Of a stretch of DNA of 64,000 bases, positions 23,901 through 34,442 are shown one piece after another. Location: positions 95,101,454-95,165,453 of the forward strand of contig JAKTNV010000003.1 in assembly GCA_022747635.1 (NCBI GenBank), read 5' to 3'. Each line of letters begins with the position of its first letter. Position 1 is the first letter of the stretch. The notes below the pieces were generated by a model. It did no database searches and was not told where the DNA came from. It worked only from the letters and a program-made list of their open reading frames with translations. The translations under genes were made by a program, and so were the position numbers. The DNA comes from Hetaerina americana. Its lineage: Eukaryota > Arthropoda > Insecta > Odonata > Calopterygidae.

Positions 23901-25099
23901 AGACTTGTCTCTTGAAAGTTGATAATTTTCCAAATGGTGAAAATCCAGCGTTATATAATAGGAAAATATTCAGTTGATATTGTGGCTAGTAAGATGACTG
24001 ATGATATCACGGAAGAATATATTTTTAGCTAATAAACTTCAATTAGAGTACGGATAATATCGTGAAATTTTTATGCATGTGACTTTGTTTTTTATGCATA
24101 CAATTTCTTTTTGTATTTGTAACACAGCGTAACTAAAGAAAACAGTGATTACGTTCCTTAAAACTACAATCAATAGCAAACTTAAGTCGGAGTGTCCAGT
24201 TGGTAAGACGATATATCGGACATTGGAATGTATCCGAAGTGGAGAGAACCGCCGTCTCATTACGGTCGGAAGTATTCTGGAAGCTTCCTTGCCAATGCAA
24301 TACTTTAATTAACTCCACTTAAACTGTGGGCATTTCCTGAATCTAAATATTTTTAGATTGGAATCTTTACTGTGTTCACAACAATTCATTATAACCGAAA
24401 ACGAAAAATTAGATTCCTTAAATCATACCCGAGCAAAGATACTTCAGGTAGCAACATATGGGTAGAGAACCACACTTTTAAATGATGTCATTAGAAAACA
24501 ATACTGCATTGTACTCGTATTGAACTTACGATTGATACAATAATCTGTTGAAAAGAAAAGCGATATTTGACGTGATATTTTTATGATACTTCAAGGTAAA
24601 CTTTTAATTACGTTTTGGGATAATGATAAATATTTTCGGCACTTATGAATGTGTTCCTATTTTTAGCCGAACCCTTGACATGAGACAATATATTCTATTA
24701 TTTACTTTCCGTAATCGCCAAAAATACTCCTGCAGTGTCGTAAACGGGAAGATTTGTAATGTTAGGGGAGAGACTGCCTAATCCCAAGCGTGCTTGCCAC
24801 GACATCATAGCTTTCACGTGAAGTTCTACGAGGAGAAATGAGGGAGAGGTTGGAAGTGGATTGGTCGCTGATTGCGTTTCATTTACTGCCGAGAAAATCG
24901 GACCACCGCCCTCTCCTTTACTGTTTGTGTCTGGCGGGGGTCAGGAGATTGACTGTCTGAGCTTTGTGCCTTTGTTTTAAGTTGTATTATGTTAAGATAC
25001 AAAAAAATCCCTTTTTTCGTCTAGATTTAATTATATACTTTTGTCTGCTGGACTCCACCGTTAGTCTCTACACACGTATCGTATCACTGGAGATCAGAA
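20961..25099. other. long AT-rich non-coding stretch
   Basis: No recognisable gene. The most protein-like AT-rich frame is 99 codons at 23280-23579 on plus; it is hydrophobic at its C-terminus and matches nothing I know. A GGAT repeat lies inside it (about 23349-23362). The string aggcctgtgcacaaa near 21827 resembles a hAT-type end, without a partner. Confidence 0.5.
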
Positions 25100-25226
25100 T
25101 AATCCTGTTCTCATCGGGTTCCCCAGTGGCCGTACAACAAGAGTTAGCTCAGCATAAGAGACGTAACTCGAGCCCGCGACCTTAAGGTTAGGAGGCTACC
25201 GTGCACCAAATTCTCAACCGGGCTGA
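25100..25226 (-). mobile_element. degenerate tRNA-derived SINE
   Basis: Read on minus, tRNA-like sequence runs from about 25226 downwards: an A-box-like tggtgcacggtagcctcc (25189-25206) and a degenerate B box, GGCTCGAGTTA (25164-25174). The body then holds gtacggccactgggg followed by cccgatgagaac (about 25106-25135), which echoes the body motif of the SINE at 2294. Order and spacing fit an old copy of a related family. No target-site duplication is evident. Confidence 0.55.
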
Positions 25227-26109
25227 TCGCTATAGTATATTTTAAATTGAAAATTAATTCTTGTTTTAATTTCATCCGGGTGGGACTGCAGAATATCCTC
25301 ATCACCTAGAGAGTGATTTCTAATTGTTGTTTCTGTCTTGAGTGGACCTTGTTGGGATTTAGTGAGTCCGTCGCAAATCATTCTGGAGCGAACGGAATGA
25401 AAATAGGGAGGAGGGAGGTATGCATAGAATGTGAATACGATGGTGGCTTGAGCGTAAACAGCCCTTAAGCACTTGAACAGGCATATGACGTCACAGTAAA
25501 CACATTGAGAAGAAGCGTCAATATGTAGCATAATGATATAACGCGAAAAATAGGGGCATGCACTTAAAATTTGCTCTCCCTAGGGCTCTCTGCTTCTCTT
25601 ATGGGGTAATCCCCCGCATGGAGCTATGCATATGATGAAGTATTCTTGATGTGTATTTTTTTCTAATGCATGTGTTATATTTTAAGGAATTCGGACTAAA
25701 ATCGATTATGCTTTTAGTTTGGAAAATTATTCTTCTAATTATCGAGAAGATTCTAATGGCATCCGCCGTCTTACGTTGAAAGGGGTGAATGAACGGGCGG
25801 ACGGGTGATTAACGACTCGAGGAAACTTTAGCATAAATATAGGGTTGTTGTAATATATTTAGCTAAATTTTATGGCGGAATGAAGTGTATTCTCGGAATA
25901 TACCTTTTTCAGTTCTGTTAGATGCACAGGCTCGTTTTCTCCTCGTCCCTTAGTTGGAAGTAAAAAGGTTAACATGGGGTTCATTTTCTTCCGGCAGCTT
26001 TCTAATTTTTATCACCGCTGAACAAAGTAAAGAACGCCTAAATGTGGTCCGAGTTAATCAAAATTCTCCAAGGGAAAAACATTCTCGAAAAATTTCTCTC
26101 GTTTATGCC
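25227..26109. other. mixed non-coding stretch
   Basis: No gene is recognised. A 105-codon minus frame (25214-25531) overlaps the SINE end and looks spurious. Confidence 0.45.
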
Positions 26110-26560
26110 TCTCCATCGTGGAGCGCCGGTTAGGGAAAGGAGGCAAAGGAAGACCGGTGATTGATAGTGATTTTTGTCACGCCGAGAGGAAAGGTAAAGG
26201 GTGGAAAGCAGCGGAGGGAGTGGAGGAATTGGCAGCCAGGGAAATAGCGAAGGGGGAAGGGAGTGTCTGGGGGGGTGGGTGGCGGAAAAGGGTTCAGGAG
26301 GAGGATCAGAGAAAGAGGGAGAGAGCGGGAGGAATTCTAGTTTGGAAGCGAGGATAGACGGGTAGGAGGCGTCAGGGGGAGTGGAAGTAAAGAGGGAAAA
26401 AGGAATCCGGTGCGGAGGAAGAAAGTGGTGGGGGAGAGGAGGAGAGAGAGAGAGAGAGAGAGTCGAGACCGAGAAAAATGAGGAGAGGAAAAATTGGAAA
26501 GAGTGCAGGGGGGATATTGGGGGGGGGGGTATTTGACGCCTGCTTTCGCCGCATGCTCGG
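26110..26560. other. purine-rich GC island
   Basis: Plus strand almost entirely G and A over about 400 bases, with a GA microsatellite (26441-26463) and an 11-G run (26519-26529). It yields a 175-codon minus frame that is Ser/Pro/Leu-rich, as expected from a pyrimidine-rich strand, so I do not call a gene. Confidence 0.55.
26441..26463. repeat. (GA)n microsatellite
   Basis: About eleven uninterrupted GA units inside the purine-rich island. Confidence 0.9.
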
Positions 26561-27179
26561 GTCACACATTTCCAACAGGGGATGTATGATAATGCGATAA
26601 ATCGATTGCTGTGTGCGACATTCGTGCGCTATCGAACTGCGCTATCGCCGCTAAGAAATGCAATGCATTTACCTCTTGTGGTATTTTTCATTTTGAAAAT
26701 CTACCCTGGTTATAAATAAATATCGAGTTGATGAATAACAATATTAATAAATCCACTATGCGAACATGGCATCGTGCTCATTGTAGGAAATGGAATCGTC
26801 CAAGTCATCTTAATTTATTTGCATGGAAGCGTAGGAAGAGGGATGATAATCGACTTTGTCAGTGCTTCCATATTGCACAGCCACAAGTTAAAATGAATGC
26901 GTAATGTTATGTTTGGTTGCATTCTATTTATCTATTTCATATCAGTATGTTGACTCTTTTGCGATACTCAATTCGTGTATCAATGCGACGTTCCTAGTGC
27001 AACATCAACTCTTGGCTCCGATGCTGAGGAATGGGTAAGCTCATTATGCGACGAACATCTTTTCTCCTCTCGATGCTCACATGACGACGGCGGGATTAGA
27101 GCAAGTGAAATGGTTGCAGATGGGGAGGTGTGGGGTTGGACGTAAGAAGTACGTGGCCGTGTTGTTTGCTTGTGAAGGA
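26561..27179. other. non-coding stretch between two purine islands
   Basis: I see nothing recognisable; average composition and only short open frames. Confidence 0.45.
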
Positions 27180-27660
27180 AGATGGAGGGACTGACATTTG
27201 TGGGCAGGGAAGTGCATGAGGAAAAAAGGCGTAATTAAGGAGACTTGGTGGAGATGGAAGGGGTTAAGAGCGAGGGAGGTGGAGGGTGGGGGGTGGAAGA
27301 GTACTCTCTCGGTCGAGAGTGGGATGAGCGCGTAATTGTGCGACGAATGCCATTATTTCTGGATGCTGTCGAGAGACGGGTTTTGCAATAGCATGAGTAA
27401 GGGAATACGGCAAGGGGGAGGGGGGTCAGGGAAGGACGTGCGAGGGGTGGGGGAGGTGTCGAGGGGAACGGGGAGAGGAATGAGGTGGAGTAGATGTGGG
27501 TAACTTGGCGTTGAGTGGAGGGCCATGACGTCAGGGTAACATGACATGGACTTATTGTTATTGATGGGAGCGTAAAGAACTCTCGCAAGCAATCATCGTT
27601 CTCAGGTAGCGATATTTCCCTCATCCCCGAGGAAGAATCACCGAAGGACGTGAGCACTAA
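27180..27660. other. purine-rich island
   Basis: The plus strand is G/A-rich (strongest at 27235-27300 and 27410-27490). The minus-strand 140-codon frame is Ser/Thr/Pro-rich with no domain and is best explained by composition. Confidence 0.5.
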
Positions 27661-29426
27661 AGAGCATCTTTAAGCACCAACGCCTACGAGAGGGTTGACC
27701 GGAGAATGAATTATTCCTTGATGTTTTCAGGCCTCGTCAATCGAAAATGTTCACATCAAGCAAAAATATAACCTCCGGGAATCAATTTGGTAACTGTTGG
27801 CCGTCAAATTAATTGCTGAAGTACAGGGTGCGGACCTCAATCATTCCGAAAAATGTGCGTGCATTGCGAGTTTCGAAATATAACTAGGGTGGTGCGTTAT
27901 TTTTCTTGGTTGCAACTACGTAAATAGGTAGTTAATGTGGAGGTCATGAAAGGACGGAGGTAAAAAAGTGGAAAAACAGCATAACAATGAGATGTGAGAA
28001 GGCTGACTGTGCGGATATTTAGAGTAATATTTTACCGCGCAGCTCTTTATTTGTGGGCATGCTTATGGATATATGCTTGGCGAGTCGCCAAATATACGTG
28101 TACATTTGGTGAGAGAGGCTCTTTGGAATCATTTCCAAACCTTGGCGAGGGAGAACTAGTCCTTCAACCTATCGAGGAATCCATTGAGAAAATCAGCTAA
28201 GGCTCAAACCACAAAAAATATGTTATTCTTGTTTTTCTGTTGAATGAACTGATACAACTATTCAAAAATTAGAAGTATCATCATTTTTCTTATACTTGAT
28301 ATATCGGTTTGAATTGGTCTCGACTTCTTGTTTCATGCTTTTTTATAAATTGTTCTTTCATCTTCATTCTTTAAAGTTTGTCTTTCAAAATTTGTGATCC
28401 AATGCCGAAAAGACTAAATCACAGTTATGTACATTTTTTGATATATATTTTTCCTGAATAATGTGTTACGTTCGCATATGTTGTAAGTAATTGTATTTCA
28501 ACAGGTTCTAAATGTAAGGTTCATTTTTCAAACTCCAGTATTTGTTTCGATATATGAGTGGGCGAGATAAAATTTCAATATAAGGTATGCCGTCTTATTT
28601 AAGGAGAGTTTAACTTCAGTCCATTTGGCGCGAATGCGCATACATTATTTACCAGATATATCCCCTCTGCATTGCAGTGCCACCAACAAAAATGAATGAC
28701 TGCCCTGTTCATTCCAAATAGATATTTAATAGAACACTTTTAATGCATTTATGAAAAAATTGCTAGAAACCCAGTTTCCATCGGCCATAATTCTCAGTAC
28801 ATTAAGGACGACGCATGCTGCTACAAAGCCAAATCGCTAACCTAGGTCTAATGCTTTAATCACAAGAAAATATTTCTATTGAAAAAGCTGCGGCTATTGA
28901 CGGACATATCTTGAATATACATTGTCCATCTCGACTCCACCGCGGCGGTTCGCCTTGAAATTTGATATATAGCGGTGGGGAATGTCAATTGAGCAAGACG
29001 AGTAGGTGACGTACGGCGATTCCGAAAGAATTCATTAGCGGAGAGAATGCACGAGCGAGACGGGAATCCAATCCTTGCTTTCATGCTTGAGGAATAGCGG
29101 AATTATGCATTCCGGGGTCAGTATGCAGCCAGCGTCACTCGATTGGAACCGCTGAAGTATATTTCCCTGAGGGTTTTGTCATTTCTAGCTCAGCGGCTTA
29201 GAAATTGGCAGACTCACGACGTTTGTTCATTTAAATGAAGACGAAACTTTTGTCTTCAGTTTTGGTCTTTTTGAAATTTCCCTCATCTCATGTTCTCACT
29301 TTTATACTGTAGAATCTCTTGTTGATGGCCGCGGAGTATTGAATAATATTTAAAGTTCTAGTTAGAATCCGATTCTCGGTTTGATTTATTTTAGTTTCCT
29401 TCCAAGTTAAAATAATTTTTTCTTGC
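27661..29426. other. non-coding stretch
   Basis: No gene is recognised. A locally GC-richer block near 28900-29150 contains CCGCGGCGG and several CpGs but no convincing frame. Confidence 0.45.
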
Positions 29427-29462
29427 TGTGCGAATCTCCCCGCATTTCGGGAGATTCGCACA
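29427..29462. repeat. perfect 14-bp inverted repeat hairpin
   Basis: tgtgcgaatctccc (29427-29440) and its exact reverse complement (29449-29462) flank an 8-nt loop. The stem is half G/C, hence stable, and ends abruptly at both sides. It is too short for a microRNA precursor. It could be a foldback relic or a structural element in a transcript. Confidence 0.7.
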
Positions 29463-31351
29463 TCAAAACCTCATTGGAGTCCTGTAGTGAAGAAGAATAT
29501 TTGGAGACTTGAGAAGACCTTTCAAGTCAACTTTAGTAGTCAATTACCGAATTAATGACTTGTTTAAATGAACTCATTAAAAATTCTCCCTCGTTAAGGA
29601 AACCCCCGGTGGAAATTATAGTGTCGTTTTTGTGATAAATTTAGCAGCTGTAGTCTTATCATTGGCATTTTTAAGTGTCAAAGGACAAAAGTGAGGATGT
29701 GGCAAAGGTGGCAGCAGTGACACTACGAGGTATGTAATAGAGAGCTCCAAAAGACATTTCCGGCCCTTTTTCTCTGTCCTGATTAAGCGCGCCGACGGGT
29801 TGACGCTTTAATTCGAAGCGTGATTCTTTGCCGTGCCGCCAATGGCAAATTACCAACTCTCTCCACGGAAGACGCCTCACTTCGAAGGAAATGAAATTCC
29901 TCTACGGATGACATTATATACTACAGCTTCGCCTATTCCTTAAAATGAAAATATCGGTCATTTAGTTACCCTTTAGACCTAACCCAGACCATCGACAAAA
30001 CGATTGCGTACAACCTTTCCAGCAATTGAATTCCAATATTAGTTCATTCTTGTAAGCCAGTCGGTAAAAACAGCGGCTTAAACCTTTTCGTTTGAAAATC
30101 GAAGCTAATAAATAGGCATTGCCTTTTTCGAGTAAAGTTTTGACAAATAAATTACTTGCACATTTTCAGAAGTTACATTTTTCAACTTTTTTAGGAATCT
30201 TTACTTCGCATGCGGAATCATTTTGAGGTTGTCATTCTTCGAAATATTGTCCCATTTAAGCTAGTTTCCATAAGCTTGAGCCAGGCCTTTTCGGAAACGT
30301 ATACATTTCTCGAGCTAAGGCAAGTTTATTGGTTTAACCACCTCTCATTTCTTTTGGGATTGTAATCTTTTAGAGCTGGTCACGTTACCAATTTGGATGA
30401 TTCCTTATGGAGTCGCGAGTTCCTTCTCAGGGAGGATTGAAGTCGGGATTTACTAAACTGCTCGCGCGAGATTCACGCTGGAGATAAGCGATAGGTATAA
30501 TGGCCTTAAGCTCACATGGCGACACGCGGGGTTGGTCGCCATTAGTCAGCGAAACGGATTGTCACGCGACGGAGGTGTGTGTACCATTTGAAATCCGGAT
30601 CGCGTGCCCCGAGATTATATGAGCAGTGACTTACCAATTATGCGCAGCCTTAGAATTAAGTCCGAAATAGTTTCAGGGGACATTTCCAAAATGAATATTT
30701 ACCCTTCCGTGGGTATTTCTTTTACGGTCGTATTTTCTCCTCCTTTTCAGTCCGTCTCTCAAAATGGCCTTTCCCTCATCGGGACATCTTTGTGTTACCC
30801 TTTATGATATTTTTCATGGTGGAATAAGTTATCATGGGGAGGGGGATATGAAACTCAACTTGATTTTATATGCGCCAAGGGTAACCTCATTGAGAGTAAT
30901 GGTTTTCAGCAACCTTCGGTGTTACTTCACATGCCAAGTATGTTAATTAAAGTGACTAAGCTTCCGCATGGGTTGTGTGTTTTGTGAAAACATACCTAAG
31001 TTAGCCTCTTTGAAAGAGTTTTAAAGTTTTACTAACATCGGGGTCTTGATGAAATCCTTCGCGTGTTCGATTTTATTGTACAGCTCACCTAGGAAATATA
31101 AAAGAAACTTTTTTCATATTTTTTTATAATCTCACAAGTCATCAAGTGTCGTTTTTTTATTTAAGGAAAAAGAAGTATCGAATCAGGTATTTTATCTAGC
31201 CAATAAAATTATACAGTTACTATTACGTCAATGTTGACTTGACAATAAGGAATGTACAAGTTGTCAAATTTATAAAAGGTATTTCATGCCATTTGTGAAG
31301 AAATATTGAATATCCTTTGTATGAGTTGGTATAATTATGTACGTATATGAT
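29463..31351. other. non-coding stretch
   Basis: No gene is recognised. CpGs are denser at 30420-30610. An acceptor-like TTTTCTCCTCCTTTTCAG (about 30733-30750) is followed by only 18 open codons. Confidence 0.45.
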
Positions 31352-31450
31352 TAGATAGATAGATAGATAGAGGTCTTTATTTGGGCGAAATTGAGACCAA
31401 ATGGTCCCTGAGGTAGAAGTAGAATTCGAACCTGAAGCATCGGCCACTGC
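31352..31450 (-). mobile_element. tRNA-derived SINE 3' part with tetranucleotide tail
   Basis: On minus the B box, GGTTCGAATTC (31422-31432), is followed by a body containing gaccatttggtctcaattt, then cccaaataaagacc, ending in a (TCTA)n tail that appears on plus as (TAGA)n at 31352-31370. B box, body and simple-repeat 3' tail in this order are the signature of a SINE copy, here lacking a clear A box. It belongs to a different family from the copy at 2294. Confidence 0.6.
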
Positions 31451-32079
31451 TTAATTATTCAAATAGAATTTTTTAATTAAAAGAGTGTTTTATCCCGATC
31501 TGAAAGAAGAATTGGTGTGCGGATCATTTGAAAATTAACTGAATTTTGGAAACTTCGGCACGCACAAATTCTGAAAAAAAAAGTTTTGAGTCCTGAAGCA
31601 TTAAACTATTTTGTGGACCGAAAACATTAATATGTATATTATGTAAACTGAGCTCCTAGAGGCAACATTGCAACGAAGTTAAGTTCTGTGTCAGTGTGAA
31701 TTATAATTTTCTAAAAGAGAATGTCGTAAGATATCCGAAAGAGAGTTAGGCATTATCTTAGGAAAAAATTTTGCAAAAAGTTCACTCGTCCATCTAGGAA
31801 AATACATACTAGGTCGGTATACCCGTGGGAATGATTTGCGGCCTCTTGAACTAATGCGCACCAAACGGCTGCGCCCACCGCAAAAGCTTTCATAGTCACC
31901 GGAGTTGTCACTGCGCCGCTTCCTTTTAAATGACGCGGGAAACATGTTGCGCGACAGATCCAGGTTGTTTCCGCCTCTCAAAGGCGAGAGATCCGATGGT
32001 TGTCACCGTCTCGTCTCCAAGTGTCTCGTTAACTGTTTACGCGCTCCTCTGCACGGACCTCAATCTCCTCTAAGGTGAG
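31451..32079. other. non-coding stretch rising into a CpG-rich block
   Basis: AT-rich to about 31790, then CpG-rich to 32060. A 96-codon minus frame (31691-31981) is Arg/Ser-rich and unrecognised. Confidence 0.4.
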
Positions 32080-32925
32080 GTAAGTGAGGTTTTATAGCGC
32101 GGATGGAGGCGTTCCTCAATCCTCCCACCCCAATCCGACATTTCTCTTCCAGTGCATCGTTTTTTGCGCGCGATCTACGCTCGGCCTACTGAGAAATGGT
32201 TGGCCGGGCGACGAACGAAGGGGAGGGGGCGGCCTAGGAGGAGGAGTGAAGGGAAGGGGGCGTGGAAGGAGGGTGGGGGTGGAGGGAGATGGTCGGGAGG
32301 CGAATTAACCCACTGGCCCCGACTCGGCGAAGCCGAGCGGCGTGCTAAGAACGGTGCCAGGATAGAGCGAGGAGCGCTCCGCGGGGGAGGGACGAAGAGT
32401 TACGGGGGTGTGGGAATTAGCCGCGGGATGAAGGATGGAAGGTGTGGGTTGAAGATGGAGTGGAGAGGGTGAAAGGTAAAGCGGGGAACATCCCAAGGGC
32501 CGAGGTGGTGACGTCGGCGATGTGGGAGCAAAGGCTTTTGTGTGTGGTTTTGTGTCTGTGAACGAGCTCACTACGACTAGAGGAGAGATGGAGCTCATTA
32601 TACTCTCCTCCGCTGGGAGAGACAGAAAAGGGCCCGCATTAGCGTATCTACCCATGAAAGAGCGCGCTGAGTTCTCATTTTTTTCTTGTTGCAAAATTTT
32701 GTAACACAAACAGGCACGCGGAAGGGAGCGTTCGTGACCCCCGCTTTAGCTCTTGCTATCCCTCACCAACCAACGCATCCTTCCCTACCCCCTTCCTTCC
32801 CCCAACCCGCAACCGTCCTTTCTCCCTCCTCTTCTTGCCTTTTAACTCTGTTCTTTCAAAAGGTTACCAAAAAGAGTCGCGAAGCGGAAGCAATTCGGGG
32901 GACGAGACAGCGGTGCAAAGGTTAG
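32080..32925. other. GC island, purine-rich then pyrimidine-rich
   Basis: The plus strand is G/A-rich at about 32210-32480 (runs such as GGGGGCGG) and C/T-rich at 32755-32850. A TATA-like element follows at 32928. The frames of 106 codons on plus (32152-32472) and 134 on minus (32305-32709) overlap and are low complexity; neither is called. Confidence 0.5.
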
Positions 32926-32927
32926 GG

Positions 32928-32933
32928 TATAAA
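32928..32933 (+). promoter_or_regulatory. TATA-box-like element at island edge
   Basis: GGGTATAAAGGGC lies at the right edge of the GC island, and the sequence downstream turns AT-rich. Spacing to a transcription start cannot be verified, and TATAAA occurs by chance in DNA of this composition. Confidence 0.2.
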
Positions 32934-32939
32934 GGGCAC

Positions 32940-34348
32940 TTCAAGCATTGACTCTCTCTCATTGGTCTCTTTAGGTAATCTTATGGAGTGCCTGAGTGGG
33001 AAAAAATTCAATCGGGCTTCCTCGAGCTGTGTGCACATATCATATTAATGAATAGCGCAGACACAAATGGGATATTTCTCGAGAAGTTGGAGTATTTTTG
33101 TTGATGGCTTTCGAAATTTTGTTTGAGTTCTTTGCGGATGGAAAGATGTCCCTGGAATAGAAATTGCACTTCGATTATCATTTTACGCTTACTAGGTTTT
33201 GACGATAAATAATCTTTAATAGAGTTTACTTTCCATTTTTACGCATAACGTATTGAAATGGCAGGCTTCCATCTCTACCTGTATGCTTTTGAACTGTGAT
33301 ATTTTGATATGTGAAGTCTTAGCTTCATTCGTGTCGCGGGGTCAGGGGGTAGTTTTCATACTGGGAAGAGCACTAATATTATGTAAATGTCAATGGAACC
33401 TGTGTTATATTGGCTTGAGTGAAGGGCAAATTTCGAAGTTTATTTCGCGGCATTAAATGCAGCACTGTTGGGATAGATATTTGGTTTGGTAACATTAAGT
33501 ATGATCTTCTGGAAAATTCTCCTTTTGCCTCCTGCGTTTACAAATTAAGTTCTGAGCTTTGTGGAAGTTAATTTCGCAAATAAGTCTCAAGTATATCGAT
33601 ACCTATTTTTTCGTCATTAACAGTCTCATACATTTTATTTTGCTGGGTTTATGTGCGTTTTGAATTAATTAACGTGCGCTTCATTTTACATTTGAAAAAT
33701 CGCCGCTCAAACAAATATTTTATCGTCAGCAGTTTTTGTGTTTTAGAATTTTATTAAAATGTCTCCGTGTGAGCTTTATTCTCGTGAACGATTTTGCTGC
33801 AAGTAGAATTAAGTTCGTCAGATGCCAAAAAGTACTTTCAAAATCGAATTCTTTTAAGAAATATTCTACCGGGTTAGGATAGGCTTTTGGCACTATATAG
33901 TGCTGTTACTCTCGAATTGATCATGGAACCAACCACCATCGGCCGTACCTATTATCATTTGGGCCTTTGCCAGTCATGTTTACCAGACACAGTTTTCTTA
34001 TTAATTTTTTTATTATTATTAAATTAAATTAAATTAATGACACATCCAATTTTACGTTATTGAGTCTTGCGTCACCTACCACTTTTCTTTTAGGCAACTA
34101 TATTTCTGAGACTATTTTTCTCCACTAGAACCCGATTTCAAGTCGATGGAATCCCTTGTAAATGCAAAAAGTCTACATTTAATACGCCTAATATTTGTGA
34201 AATAAATAATAAATGCGGTCGTTGAAGATTTTTACCTCAATGTACAATATTTAGGTCCGTAAACCCTTCATCATATTTAATCCTTTGAACTAAATACTCT
34301 CGATGAATTATGCTCTTAATTTAATTTCGCCTTTTTTGAGGTCCCATG

Positions 34349-34349
<1 letters not shown>
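32940..34349. other. AT-rich non-coding stretch
   Basis: No gene is recognised. A short AAATT tandem lies near 34019-34036. Confidence 0.5.
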
Positions 34350-34423
<74 letters not shown>

Positions 34424-34442
34424 GTATATGTATATGTATATA
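34350..34442. repeat. compound microsatellite (CA)n(TA)n(TGTATA)n
   Basis: About fifteen CA units (34350-34381) pass directly into about eighteen TA units (to about 34417) and then TGTATA repeats (to 34442). It is translated into the Ile/Tyr and Val/Cys repeats seen in the overlapping minus frame, which is therefore spurious. Confidence 0.95.

Noticed and set aside
26038..26565. 175-codon minus frame
   Set aside because: It is the translation of the complement of a purine-rich island; the Ser/Leu/Pro pattern follows from CT repeats.
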